A stretch of DNA of 64,000 bases. Origin: Candidatus Lachnocurva vaginae. GTDB taxonomy: Bacteria > Bacillota > Clostridia > Lachnospirales > Lachnospiraceae. Both the position numbers and the translations under genes were made by a program. The notes below the pieces were generated by a model, which ran no database searches, was not told the DNA's origin, and saw only the letters and a program-made list of their open reading frames with translations. The DNA lies in the NCBI GenBank assembly GCA_011082265.1, contig CP049781.1, forward strand, positions 1,562,501 through 1,626,500. Direction: 5' to 3'. This document shows, one piece after another, positions 44,672-53,622 of this stretch; position 1 is the first letter of the stretch; every line of letters begins with the position of its first letter.

Positions 44672-45433
44672 CTAAGCTTGCACTTTTTCATTTTCATCCT
44701 CGTCTTCATTATCTACAGCCTGATTTACATATGTCATAGTAAGCATTATAAATACGTATGTCTGAACTGCTCCTGAAAACATATCGAAGTATACATGAAG
44801 AACTGCTGGCCATACGTAAGCAATCTGCGAGAGCATTCCATATGTAAGTGCCTCAATAATTACGCCTGACAAAATATTTGCAAACAGACGCAAAGACAAT
44901 GATATCGGAATAGCTATCTCACTTATAATGTTGATAGGCATCCATAACGGTAACCATGGCGGCATAGGAGAAGTCATGCCTTCCCACAATTCTTTTATAT
45001 TATGATTCCTATATTTATTATATCGAATCATAAAGAATGTAATGAGTGCCAATGCCAACGTTGTACCGTAATCTGCTGTAGGAGGTCTAAGTCCTAGAAG
45101 ACCAGAATAATTACTGAAAAATATGAAAACCATTACTGTTTCCATATAATTCCTAAAAATAACAGCATTCTTACCCATACTTCCTTTGACGATACCATCT
45201 AGGGCGTCAACTATCGCTTCTACGATATTTTGAAAAGTGCCTGGAACATCTGATGCATTTTTCATTTTATGTTTTACAACAAATGAAAAAATTATAATTG
45301 TAAGCACTGTTATCAAAAGACATGCATGCGAAGTCGTTATCCAAACGGTATGTCCAAAGAATTTATACTTTATTAATCCGTGGATCATAAAGTCAACATT
45401 TTGGGCGGACGCCACACATAAATTTGTTTTCAA
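44672..45433 (-). CDS. atpB: ATP synthase F0 subunit a
   Basis: 253 residues from a TTG at 45433, preferred because GGAGG lies 8 nt upstream; the frame extends to a GTG at 45448 that would include the ribosome site itself. Five or six helices are visible. The conserved helix near the C-terminus has SLSLRLFANILSGVIIEAL with the essential Arg. The N-terminal IVEAIVDALDGIVKGSMG block is also typical. It forms the ion channel at the c ring. The C-terminus is acidic (NEDEDENEKVQA). Confidence 0.94.
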   Translation of the reverse strand: MKTNLCVASAQNVDFMIHGLIKYKFFGHTVWITTSHACLLITVLTIIIFSFVVKHKMKNASDVPGTFQNIVEAIVDALDGIVKGSMGKNAVIFRNYMETVMVFIFFSNYSGLLGLRPPTADYGTTLALALITFFMIRYNKYRNHNIKELWEGMTSPMPPWLPLWMPINIISEIAIPISLSLRLFANILSGVIIEALTYGMLSQIAYVWPAVLHVYFDMFSGAVQTYVFIMLTMTYVNQAVDNEDEDENEKVQA

Positions 45434-45592
45434 TATAGTCACCTCCACTCTATTAATCCGCCATTTCTGTATTATATATCATTGTATCTTTTTTTACACC
45501 TGTTTTTGAAAATTTTTCTTGATATCTTTTCTAATTTTGTATATTTTTCATGTAATTGAAGTAAAATTCCAACGATTTATAAATATAAATGC

Positions 45593-46015
45593 TCATTTAC
45601 TTTTTTTATCCTTTCCGGACTCGGATTTCTTACTTGGCACTTCGGATTTTTTAGTTATAAAAGGATAGATATAAGCACTTATTTTCAGTCCCATTACACC
45701 TATAAATGCTGAAATTAAAGATCCGAAATCAAAATATACCATAAGGCAGAATATCAAAAAAACAATCACATATCTTAAAACCGATTTTATTGCCACTACT
45801 TTGGGACTTGCATCTCCCGACACAACATCATAAAGCACTGATGCTATGTTAATCACCATCCCTACCGCACAAATAATTCCGATTATAAGTCCTATCGTAA
45901 ATTTTAACTTGTCATTAAAAAACCACACTCCAACAGCTTCTGCAATGACTCCATATAATATAATTGTACCTACCATCGTAGGTAATCCGTCGTTTAATCT
46001 TTTTAAAGCTTTCAT
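45593..46015 (-). CDS. atpI: ATP synthase subunit I-like membrane protein
   Basis: 140 residues with four hydrophobic helices (about 14-32, 38-58, 72-92, 96-118) and a lysine/serine-rich cytoplasmic tail. The position directly upstream of atpB and the helix pattern match AtpI-type proteins, which assist assembly of the c ring. Sequence conservation in this family is low, so the call leans on context. A 159-nt gap before atpB may hold an internal promoter. Confidence 0.75.
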   Translation of the reverse strand: MKALKRLNDGLPTMVGTIILYGVIAEAVGVWFFNDKLKFTIGLIIGIICAVGMVINIASVLYDVVSGDASPKVVAIKSVLRYVIVFLIFCLMVYFDFGSLISAFIGVMGLKISAYIYPFITKKSEVPSKKSESGKDKKSK

Positions 46016-46230
46016 TATTTTAAATATTTTCTAATCGTTTTATATACACTTAAACCGCCTGACAACGCTCCTAAGAAAAAGAATATTATAAAAATCCAAT
46101 CACAATGAAATTTCTTTCCTATATACAAGCCAATCATGGAACATCCCAGTATGGAAACTGCCATTATTATTGATATTTGGCTCACAAGTGCCAAAACCTC
46201 AAATATGTCATCTTTCTTCTTCTTTTTCAC
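46015..46230 (-). CDS. atpZ: AtpZ-type small membrane protein
   Basis: About 71 residues with two helices (ALVSQISIIMAVSILGCSMIGLYIG and WIFIIFFFLGALSGGLSVYKTI), matching the AtpZ/AtpI two-helix family associated with F-ATPases and cation transport. I place the start at the GTG at 46230, after an AGGAT site. A longer frame from a GTG at 46266 would overlap the deaminase gene by 4 nt and is also possible. Its stop overlaps the atpI start by one base. Confidence 0.75.
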   Translation of the reverse strand: MKKKKKDDIFEVLALVSQISIIMAVSILGCSMIGLYIGKKFHCDWIFIIFFFLGALSGGLSVYKTIRKYLK

Positions 46231-46262
46231 AATTTTTATCCTTTGCAAATTCCTTTTATAAA

Positions 46263-46778
46263 TCACAAATTAATATTTATCGTTCTTCCTGTTTCCTTAT
46301 ATGGCCTAACATTTACTTCTGCAGATTTAAGCATCCTCTTAGAAGCAATAACGGATGATGTAGTGCTATACTTATCGGACGCATATATAACCTCTGCTAT
46401 CCCCGACTGTATAATTGCCTTTGCACACTCATTGCATGGAAAAAGCGTAACATACATTTTTGTCCCTTCAAGGGATCCGCCCTTATAATTTAAAATTGCA
46501 TTAAGCTCACTGTGAGTCGCATAAAAATATTTGTTTTCAAGCGGATCTCCGTCTCTATTCCAAGGATAATCGTTGTCAGAGCAGCCTCTTGGAAGTCCAT
46601 TATATCCCATTGATAAAATTTTATTATCTTTATTTACTATACAAGCTCCTACTTGAGTATTAGGATCTTTAGATCTCATAGCCGACATATAGGCAACACC
46701 CATAAAATATTCGTCCCAGCTTATATAATCTTTTCGTTTTTGGTTTTCGTTTTTATATTTAATTTCTTCTTCATTCAT
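46263..46778 (-). CDS. Deoxycytidylate (dCMP) deaminase family protein, ComEB-like
   Basis: 171 residues. Zinc ligands are visible: His in YATHSELNAIL (His-Ser-Glu in place of the common His-Ala-Glu) and the two cysteines of LFPCNECAKAIIQ. The N-terminal WDEYFMGVAYMSAMRSKDPNTQVGACIVN segment is diagnostic. The enzyme converts dCMP to dUMP, a dTMP precursor. It overlaps the phosphatase-like gene by 8 nt and abuts atpZ, so it may be co-transcribed into the atp operon. Confidence 0.9.
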   Translation of the reverse strand: MNEEEIKYKNENQKRKDYISWDEYFMGVAYMSAMRSKDPNTQVGACIVNKDNKILSMGYNGLPRGCSDNDYPWNRDGDPLENKYFYATHSELNAILNYKGGSLEGTKMYVTLFPCNECAKAIIQSGIAEVIYASDKYSTTSSVIASKRMLKSAEVNVRPYKETGRTININL

Positions 46779-47244
46779 CTAGTTCACCCAGCTTCTTTAA
46801 AAGTTTCCTCGTAGTTTCCTTCAACGCCTCGTAACATAATCCATAAGTTCCTATTGGTTCTCCTAAAGGATCGAACGTTTCAAGTTCCTCTCCTACAAAA
46901 AAGGATAATACATAAGTATTCTCTTCATTTAAAACTTCATACTCCTTTAAAATAATCTGTCTCAATCGTTCATCAAAAGTAAATACTAATGTTTTTTCAT
47001 CAACTTCTTCATCAAAAAAAGCTTTTGATACATAATTTGAAACTATTATTCCATTTCCCGCCAAAACTGCTTCCGCTTTTTGATTTATAGGCTCTGGGAA
47101 ATGTACAACTATTCCCCTTGCTAAAATTTCAAGTGAAGATTTTATATTATCCCTTTTTATAACGGTTTTCATTATTTCTGCAGCCATCGGAGCTCTCGTA
47201 GTTCCATGCATATCCAAAAAAATAACTCTTTTTACTTTTTCCAA
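46771..47244 (-). CDS. Low-molecular-weight phosphotyrosine phosphatase fold, catalytic cysteine missing
   Basis: 157 residues, TTG start with GGTGG upstream. The N-terminus VIFLDMHGTTRAPMAAEIM aligns with the LMW phosphatase loop V-x-F-V-C-T-G-N-T-C-R-S-P-M-A. The nucleophilic Cys is replaced by Asp11 while the loop Arg17 is kept, so normal phosphatase chemistry should be impossible. A DP motif (FDPLGEP) remains in the C-terminal part. It sits next to the Sua5-type gene, where B. subtilis has the arginine phosphatase ywlE near ywlC. It may be a pseudo-enzyme with a binding role. Confidence 0.7.
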   Translation of the reverse strand: MEKVKRVIFLDMHGTTRAPMAAEIMKTVIKRDNIKSSLEILARGIVVHFPEPINQKAEAVLAGNGIIVSNYVSKAFFDEEVDEKTLVFTFDERLRQIILKEYEVLNEENTYVLSFFVGEELETFDPLGEPIGTYGLCYEALKETTRKLLKKLGELDE

Positions 47245-47245
47245 A

Positions 47246-48307
47246 TTAATCCACCTTAATAATATGATGACCTGCTGCTTTAAGAAGTCTATTCATTATT
47301 GCTTGTCCAATCTTTGGCGTTGCAAAACTTTCTGAATACATAACTTCCACATTCATGTCATCAAATTCTCTTAAAGCTGCATACAAATGTTTTGCAATTG
47401 AATACTCGTTATCTCTTTCTCCTATCGAAAGTACAACATCTGCATCATATTTGTCCTTTGTATCGTCAAGTGCAATCACACCTGTTTTTTTACCTTCACT
47501 TTTGTACTTAAGAATATTTTCATTTATAGTTATTATAACTTTATCTTTTTCACCTTCAACTATTGTAAGGCTTCCCTTTGGAGCATAATGCCTGTACTTC
47601 ATCCCCGGTGCTTTCGGTCTTATATTTGTAAGTTTATTTGCATCTAAAATTGCAGGATCTATAATAACTTCTCTTTGTAATGCTTCTTCAAACATTTCCT
47701 TATTTATGTATCCCGGTCTTAATATTGTTGGCACGTTAGTAGACAAATCAATAATTGAAGATTCAAGTCCAATATCGCATTCTCCACCTTCAATTATGCA
47801 ATCTATTTTTCCATCCAAATCGTGAATAACATGCATAGCTGTTGTCGGACTCGGCCTTCCCGATAAATTTGCACTCGGAGCCGCAATCATAACATTGCTT
47901 CGTCTCAAAAATTCTCTTGCTATCTTATGGCTAGGCATTCTAATTGCAACAGTTTCAAGCCCTCCTGTAGTTTCTAAAGGAATGATATCATTCTTTTCTA
48001 AGATCATAGTCATTGGCCCTGGCCAAAATTTCTCCGCTAAAATCCTTGCTTCCTTCGGAATGTTTTTGCAAATTTTTTCCGCTTGCTTAAAATCATATAT
48101 GTGAACTATTAACGGATTATCCGAAGGTCTGCCCTTTGCAGCATATATTTTTTTAGCCGCCTCTTTATTTTCTGCATCTCCTCCTAGTCCATATACAGTT
48201 TCCGTTGGAAATGCCACAAGTCCGCCGCTTTTTATGATAGATATAGCTTCATCCATATGCCAATTTTTTTCGTCATTAATATCAAGTACAATTTTTTTCG
48301 TATTCAC
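47246..48307 (-). CDS. L-threonylcarbamoyladenylate synthase (Sua5/YwlC)
   Basis: 353 residues: an N-terminal YrdC domain (GGLVAFPTETVYGLGGDA, KGRPSDNPLIVHI, FWPGPMTMIL, RMPSHKIAREF, APSANLSGRPSPT) plus a C-terminal Sua5 domain, giving the long Sua5 form rather than the short TsaC. It makes threonylcarbamoyl-AMP from Thr, bicarbonate and ATP for the t6A37 modification of tRNAs. It precedes the phosphatase-like gene by 1 nt, a conserved Firmicute neighbourhood. Confidence 0.95.
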   Translation of the reverse strand: MNTKKIVLDINDEKNWHMDEAISIIKSGGLVAFPTETVYGLGGDAENKEAAKKIYAAKGRPSDNPLIVHIYDFKQAEKICKNIPKEARILAEKFWPGPMTMILEKNDIIPLETTGGLETVAIRMPSHKIAREFLRRSNVMIAAPSANLSGRPSPTTAMHVIHDLDGKIDCIIEGGECDIGLESSIIDLSTNVPTILRPGYINKEMFEEALQREVIIDPAILDANKLTNIRPKAPGMKYRHYAPKGSLTIVEGEKDKVIITINENILKYKSEGKKTGVIALDDTKDKYDADVVLSIGERDNEYSIAKHLYAALREFDDMNVEVMYSESFATPKIGQAIMNRLLKAAGHHIIKVD

Positions 48308-48425
48308 TTTTTCTCTTCTTTCAATGCTATTGTTATATGTTTAGATAATATATATTCATGATTTAACTTTTAAACTTGTGACCGTATATATCCTAATACC
48401 CTTAAAATAAAGTCAATTAATATAA

Positions 48426-50147
48426 TCATTTAGCTATCTGCTCTACAAGAGCCCAAACGTCATTTGATTCAAGTCCCTTTTTCCAAAAAGCAGCTCCCGC
48501 CAATTTCTCATCTTTTACAAGATTGATTTTTCTTCCGAGAGACTTTGTATCTTCAAGCCAACATTTATATACTTTATCTCCCTTTTTATATTCTCCATAA
48601 TTCTGCTGTTCTTTTGAAAGCCACTTTATTTCAGCTTTATTACTCTTAAGATTTGTTAATGCATCATTCATACCAAGCGATTTACTTGATACTTCATTGC
48701 CTTTTTCTGCCCAAATTCTTGTAAAGAATGGAAGTCCTAATACCATCTGATTCTTAGGTACTTCTTTTAGCGTTTCCTTAACTCCTCTTTTTACAAAAGG
48801 AAAACTTGCTACAGATCCCGCTTTTTTAGATCCACCGAAATGTTCATCATATGCCATCACAATTATGTAATCTGCATAATCCGCTTGCACCTTTCTTGAA
48901 TAAAAATGCGTATATTGTGTCGGAACATAATTATCTACAGATAAATATATATCGTTTTTCTTACACTTAAGCGATAATTCTTTGATAAATTCAAGATAGC
49001 CGTCTTTTTCATCTGGTGTTACTCCTTCAAAGTCAACATTAATTCCGTCAAGATTTGAAGCTATGGCAGCCGCTACAGTCTGATTAACAAGATTATCTCT
49101 TGACGATGTGCTCTTAAGAGCTGCTCCCGCATCTACATTCTTATTTTCAAAATTACTGATAAGTCCCCACACTTGTATTCCTTTAGCGTGGCATTTATTG
49201 ACATAATCTATGCTTGAACGTGTTCCTACGTTTCCTTTTATATCCTGTATATAAAACCAAGTCGGAGACACTACATTAACGCCTTTCATCTCATCCAATT
49301 TTGCAGAAATATTTGCATTTGCTGCCGCTCCACCAACTTGATCCCATACTAGAACAATCTTTTTATTAAACTTTTTATGCTTAAACACTCTCTTTTTTAA
49401 AGATTCCCTTACTATTTCCTTCTTTACATCTGAAAGTGCTTTATTCTGTACGCATCCGATAACTCCGTTTTTAGTTAAAATTTTACTCCATTTGCCATAA
49501 TTATCAAGAATTGTAACTTTTTCTCCTTTTTGTACTTCAGAAAGTATCTTACTTTTAATTCCGCCGAACCGCCTTACCTGTGCGTTTCTTATCACTTCAG
49601 AAACATTATTTTGAAATCCTGCAATATCAATAACGACTCTACGAGGATCGTTTTTCTCATAAAATTTAATGTCGGTATAATTTTTAAGCCAAGTTATGTC
49701 TATATAGGCTTCCCCTTGAATTTCTTTTAAAATTATTCCTGGAGTTTTCTGTATATTTTTATCTATAAAATAAAAATCCTTATCCTTATTTACCGATATT
49801 ACATTTTTATCGGTAACATATCGTAAAATGCCTTCCGTTGAATCATAAACATATCCGTCGTCGATATTTTGTTTTATGAAATTAATAGAAATGTATATTT
49901 TTTTATCGATATATTTTGCATAACTTACATCTTTAGTTTTTGCTCTTTTATATTCTCCATTTAAAATAACTGCTACATCGTCTTTTTTTGCTAAAGCAAA
50001 ATAATCCGTTAATCTCATTTTCTCCTTAGATGGCGAATACGTGTGTACTAAGAATACTCCTATGAAAAACACTAAAATAACTGCCGATACAATCATCAAT
50101 AGTGGAAAATCGGATCTTTTTTTCCTCCGCCTACTTTTGTTTTGCAT
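48426..50147 (-). CDS. Membrane-anchored GH18-like glycosyl hydrolase with SH3-type domain
   Basis: 573 residues. A basic N-terminus and a signal-anchor helix (about 15-34) are followed by copper-amine-oxidase-like or propeptide sequence, a bacterial SH3 stretch (about 188-238; VQKGEKVTILDNYGKWSKI) and a GH18 barrel (about 262-573). The catalytic motif is DGINVDFEG (367-375), with Glu374 as acid/base. It resembles YaaH/YdhD-type cell wall or spore-associated hydrolases that act on N-acetylglucosamine polymers. It is transcribed alone. The substrate is inferred from family. Confidence 0.85.
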   Translation of the reverse strand: MQNKSRRRKKRSDFPLLMIVSAVILVFFIGVFLVHTYSPSKEKMRLTDYFALAKKDDVAVILNGEYKRAKTKDVSYAKYIDKKIYISINFIKQNIDDGYVYDSTEGILRYVTDKNVISVNKDKDFYFIDKNIQKTPGIILKEIQGEAYIDITWLKNYTDIKFYEKNDPRRVVIDIAGFQNNVSEVIRNAQVRRFGGIKSKILSEVQKGEKVTILDNYGKWSKILTKNGVIGCVQNKALSDVKKEIVRESLKKRVFKHKKFNKKIVLVWDQVGGAAANANISAKLDEMKGVNVVSPTWFYIQDIKGNVGTRSSIDYVNKCHAKGIQVWGLISNFENKNVDAGAALKSTSSRDNLVNQTVAAAIASNLDGINVDFEGVTPDEKDGYLEFIKELSLKCKKNDIYLSVDNYVPTQYTHFYSRKVQADYADYIIVMAYDEHFGGSKKAGSVASFPFVKRGVKETLKEVPKNQMVLGLPFFTRIWAEKGNEVSSKSLGMNDALTNLKSNKAEIKWLSKEQQNYGEYKKGDKVYKCWLEDTKSLGRKINLVKDEKLAGAAFWKKGLESNDVWALVEQIAK

Positions 50148-50872
50148 ATATCCTCCAATTTTAAAAATTTCCTTTTATTGTAAGTCATATTTCATACTGA
50201 ATTATTATAACACAGAATAATTATCATGCACTTATTTATGCAGAAACCTTTGTTAAATAATCCTTTAACTATTTATCAATAATTTTTTTGCCATAAATTT
50301 TAACGTTAATTTTTATATAAAATCTTAACGAAAAAAGCCACTTTACTAAATTGTAAGCGGCTTTTTTCTTCTGCTTTAAAGATTCTTATACCTTGGCAGG
50401 AAAGACTTATATTCTAATATTATTTAATACTATTTTATTTTTACTAATCTTTTTTATCTTAAGAATCTTTATATAATATTGTATCTTACTGTTAAATACC
50501 TCCTTTTTGTTTTTTCACGGCAAAAATGTCCGCATCAACTTAATGAAATTTTCAGTTACGAAAGTAACTTTTTTGATGTGCTGATATGAGATTTTAAAAT
50601 TTAAGATTTTAACTAAGAGTTTTTAATAAATTCGCTTTGTGTTCGCATTTGGTATATGATAGCCAAAATCTTATTTTATATTTCTTATAACATTTCAGAG
50701 ATTATTTGAATAATTTTTTATTTCAAAGTTTATAATTTATTCTTTTTTACCTGCTTTTTTAACCATTTATAAACTTTAATTTATTTTTTTGATTTGCAAA
50801 CTTAAAACATTTAATATATAATTTGTGATTACAATTTTAAATTATGTTAGAATACATAGGGGGGTAATCCTA
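50148..50872. other. Long intergenic region with structured, unexplained elements
   Basis: Between divergent genes, about 725 nt hold no credible protein. Seen are a terminator-like hairpin (50331-50367), a perfect 12-bp inverted repeat (TAAAGATTCTTA 50377-50388 with TAAGAATCTTTA 50460-50471), a strong ribosome-site-like AAAGGAGGT on the minus strand with no start codon after it (about 50497-50505), and a tetraloop hairpin AGTTAC-GAAA-GTAACT followed by T's (50554-50574) within CATCAA/TTGATG arms. The minus-strand order looks like a small RNA or leader ending at the terminator. Confidence 0.5.
50331..50367. terminator. Terminator-like hairpin in the intergenic region
   Basis: AAAAAAGCC...GGCTTTTTT stem with CTTTAC/GTAAG pairing inside, and A/T tracts on both sides. 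No annotated gene ends here: the GH18-like gene begins about 185 nt beyond it on the minus strand. It therefore ends an unannotated transcript or acts as an attenuator. Confidence 0.75.
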
Positions 50873-51613
50873 TTGAAGATAGAAAAATTAAATGATAAAC
50901 AGATTCGCTGTACATTGTCAAAAGAAGACTTAAAAAAACGGAAAATTTTGCCTTCTGAAATCCGATATGGTTCGTCTAAAACCAAACGACTTTTTAATGA
51001 AGTTTTAAAGTCGGCGTATGAAAGATTTCAATTTTCGCAAGGTGATTTTGCTCTTAAAATAGAGGCTGTTCCTACTGAGAATGATGCAGTCGATATTCTT
51101 ATCACAAAAGAAAATTTTCCTGAAGAAATGGACACAAGATTTGCGGAATTTTCAAACAGTGATATTTCCGTTCCTGTTATGTCTGACGGTAAAAGCGGAG
51201 ATGTTTCCTTAAATTCCTCTGACATTTATCATTCTTTTGTAGATAAAGAAAAATTGAATTCCAATAATAAAGAGGAAGATAAAGCTCCGAAAATAAAAGC
51301 CCATTATTTCTTATTCTTAACTATGGAAAATTTAATATGTGCGGCTAAACTTTTAGCGCATTATTTTTCAGGCAAAAGTTCCCTTCTTAAATTTGAAAAT
51401 GAGGATAAATTCATACTTGTCTTATATTACAAAGAAAATGGGCTTAATTTCGCCGATAAAGACGGGAAAATTTTTAAAATTGATTCTATAACTATGTTAG
51501 TATCGGATTTTGATGTTCCTTTCATTGTAAACGAGCGTATCAAATCAGCTATATCGGAACATTCAAAAGTTTTGATAGAAAAGGATGCCATAAGAATTCT
51601 TTCAAAGCTTTAA
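50873..51613 (+). CDS. mecA: MecA-type adaptor protein for ClpC
   Basis: 246 residues from a TTG at 50873, preferred over the ATG at 50825 because GGGGGG lies 7-8 nt upstream and the family starts M-K-I-E-K/R. The N-terminal substrate-binding domain (KIEKLNDKQIRCTLSKEDLKKRKILPSEIRYG) and KIEAVPTENDAVDILITKE match MecA. A Ser/Asn-rich linker follows, then a C-terminal ClpC-binding domain. It delivers proteins such as ComK in Bacillus to ClpCP. It is a single gene on the plus strand, convergent with dnaB. Confidence 0.85.
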   Translation: MKIEKLNDKQIRCTLSKEDLKKRKILPSEIRYGSSKTKRLFNEVLKSAYERFQFSQGDFALKIEAVPTENDAVDILITKENFPEEMDTRFAEFSNSDISVPVMSDGKSGDVSLNSSDIYHSFVDKEKLNSNNKEEDKAPKIKAHYFLFLTMENLICAAKLLAHYFSGKSSLLKFENEDKFILVLYYKENGLNFADKDGKIFKIDSITMLVSDFDVPFIVNERIKSAISEHSKVLIEKDAIRILSKL

Positions 51614-51725
51614 TAAATAATCTCTAATTCATTCCAAATTAACTGAATTAACCTACTACTATTTTCTTTGCCTTATATAAATTAAAGATTACCCAAGTGT
51701 AGATTTAACTAACCTATATAATTAA

Positions 51726-51768
51726 TATCACCCAAGTGCAGATTTAACTAACCTACACTTGGGTGATA
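51726..51768. terminator. Hairpin between mecA and dnaB, with a neighbouring partial copy
   Basis: Stem ATCACCCAAGTG / CACTTGGGTGAT (12 bp) with an 18-nt loop. A 28-bp near-copy of its left arm and loop lies just before it (51691-51718). It sits between convergent genes. The T-runs are weak, so terminator function is likely but not certain. Confidence 0.6.
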
Positions 51769-51786
51769 ATGTGATTTATTTATATT

Positions 51787-53163
51787 TTAATGTTGATCTG
51801 ACCTTTCAAGATTTGCAAATTTAGTATATTCACTAATCCAAGCTAAATCAACAGTTCCTGTAGGACCATTTCTTTGTTTTCCTATTATAATTTCCGCTTG
51901 TCCCTTTTTCTCGGATTTTTCATTATAATATTCATCTCTATAAATAAACATTACGACATCCGCATCCTGTTCTATAGCTCCCGACTCTCTTAAATCTGAA
52001 AGCATAGGTCTCGGAGGTTTTCTACTTTCTACCTGTCTTGACAGCTGAGAAAGGGTAATAACTGGGACATTAAGTTCTCTTGCAAGTGCTTTTAATGACC
52101 TTGAAATATCGGAAACCTCCTGTTGTTTCGATTCCGATTTTTTATTCACTGTCATAAGCTGCAAATAATCAACTATAATTAGCGATAAATCGGGATTATC
52201 AAGCTGTATTTTTCTACATTTTGTTCTCATTTCAGATACACTTATAGCAGGTGTATCATCTATTATAAGTTTTGATTTTGCAAGTTGAGACGATCCTTCA
52301 ATCAATTCCGTCCACTCATCATCTGAAAGTCTTCCTGTTTTTAATTTCTGTGCATCAATATGTGTTTCCATTGAGACAAGCCGGTTTACAAGCTGTTCTT
52401 TTGACATTTCGAGAGAAAATATGGCAACTGTCTTTTGTTGCTGTACCGATACATTATCAGCAATATTAAGTGCGAGTGCCGTTTTTCCCATAGAAGGTCT
52501 TGCAGCTATTATAATAAGATCTGACGGTTGAAGACCTGATGTCATATAATCAAGATCAATAAATCCCGTAGCAACTCCCGTTATATTTCCCTTTATCTTG
52601 GCTGATTCTCTTATTTTATTTAAAACATTTTTTACAATTTCACGTATTCCAGCACTTTCTCTTTGGCCTTTTTTCTGTAATAAATGAAAAATATCATTTT
52701 CTGTTTTATCTAAAATTTGATCTACTGACAATTCGCCCGTTCTGCAAGCTTCTGATATGTCGGAAGTGACTTTTATTATAGCACGAAGAAGTGACTTTTC
52801 TTTTACTATATTTGCATAATGTTTTATATTAACTGCAACAGGAACAGAGTCCACAAACGAGTTTATCTGTGGAATTGATGCATACTCTGGAGAAATATTC
52901 TTATTTCCCAGTCTTTCTTGTAAAATCACCGAATCTACCGGTAGATTTTCGTCAGTTATTTCCAAAATCGTTTCAAAATATATGCCATAAGTCTTATTAT
53001 AAAAATCCTCTTTTGTTAAAATTTCCTCCGCTATTGAAATAGTTCCTTCATCAATAAGCATGGAACCTATAACCGCTCGTTCCGATTCTTCTGAATAAGG
53101 CAAAGCCGCAATCTTAATATCCCCCCGCTCATAATTACTCTTTTGATCGTAATTATTATCCAT
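51787..53163 (-). CDS. dnaB: Replicative DNA helicase DnaB
   Basis: 458 residues. The N-terminal domain (ALPYSEESERAVIGSMLIDE) and RecA-like motor are complete: Walker A ARPSMGKTALALNIA (about 210), VAIFSLEMSKEQLVNRL, Walker B LSLIIVDYLQLM and the arginine-finger area DLRESGAIEQDADVVMFIYRDEYY. It unwinds DNA at the fork as a hexamer. It lies 9 nt after rplI, in the conserved gdpP-rplI-dnaB order. I saw no intein. Confidence 0.97.
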   Translation of the reverse strand: MDNNYDQKSNYERGDIKIAALPYSEESERAVIGSMLIDEGTISIAEEILTKEDFYNKTYGIYFETILEITDENLPVDSVILQERLGNKNISPEYASIPQINSFVDSVPVAVNIKHYANIVKEKSLLRAIIKVTSDISEACRTGELSVDQILDKTENDIFHLLQKKGQRESAGIREIVKNVLNKIRESAKIKGNITGVATGFIDLDYMTSGLQPSDLIIIAARPSMGKTALALNIADNVSVQQQKTVAIFSLEMSKEQLVNRLVSMETHIDAQKLKTGRLSDDEWTELIEGSSQLAKSKLIIDDTPAISVSEMRTKCRKIQLDNPDLSLIIVDYLQLMTVNKKSESKQQEVSDISRSLKALARELNVPVITLSQLSRQVESRKPPRPMLSDLRESGAIEQDADVVMFIYRDEYYNEKSEKKGQAEIIIGKQRNGPTGTVDLAWISEYTKFANLERSDQH

Positions 53164-53172
53164 ATTTTCTCC

Positions 53173-53622
53173 TTAATCGGCTTCTTTTATTTTTAGTTTA
53201 AGTGTAGCTATTACATCCGGATGAAGTTTAACTTTAATATTAAAAGCCCCAAGTGATTTTATAGGCTCGTCAATTACAAATTTCTTCTTGTCAAGCGTTA
53301 CATTAAACTGTTCTTTTACAGCCTCTTCTATCTGCTTAGGAGAAATTGTACCAAATGTTTTTCCTCCTTCTCCTGTTTTTATGGATAGTAAAACTTCCCA
53401 ATTTTCCATTGCTTTTTTATTTTTTAAAGCTTCCTCATATCTTTCCTGTTCAAGCTTATCTTCATATTTCTGTCTCTGATGAAGTTCATTTATATTAGAT
53501 TTTGTAGCTTCTTTTGCTTTATTATTTCTGAAAAGTACATTTCTTGCATAACCATCTTTTACTTCAACGACTTCACCTTTTTTCCCAACTTTTCTAACAT
53601 CCTCAAGTAAAATTACTTTCAT
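53173..53622 (-). CDS. rplI: 50S ribosomal protein L9
   Basis: 149 residues. The signature MKVILLEDVRKVGKKGEVVEVKDGYARNVL at the N-terminus is unmistakable. A long connecting helix and C-terminal domain (FGTISPKQIEEAVKEQF...IDEPIKSLGAFNIKVKLHPDV) follow. The start overlaps the gdpP stop by 4 nt (ATGA), coupling the two genes. Confidence 0.98.
   Translation of the reverse strand: MKVILLEDVRKVGKKGEVVEVKDGYARNVLFRNNKAKEATKSNINELHQRQKYEDKLEQERYEEALKNKKAMENWEVLLSIKTGEGGKTFGTISPKQIEEAVKEQFNVTLDKKKFVIDEPIKSLGAFNIKVKLHPDVIATLKLKIKEAD

Noticed and set aside
50390..50420. GGCAGGAAAGAC resembling the RNase P RNA core GAGGAAAGTCC
   Set aside because: The surrounding sequence lacks the other conserved RNase P blocks and is too short and AT-rich.
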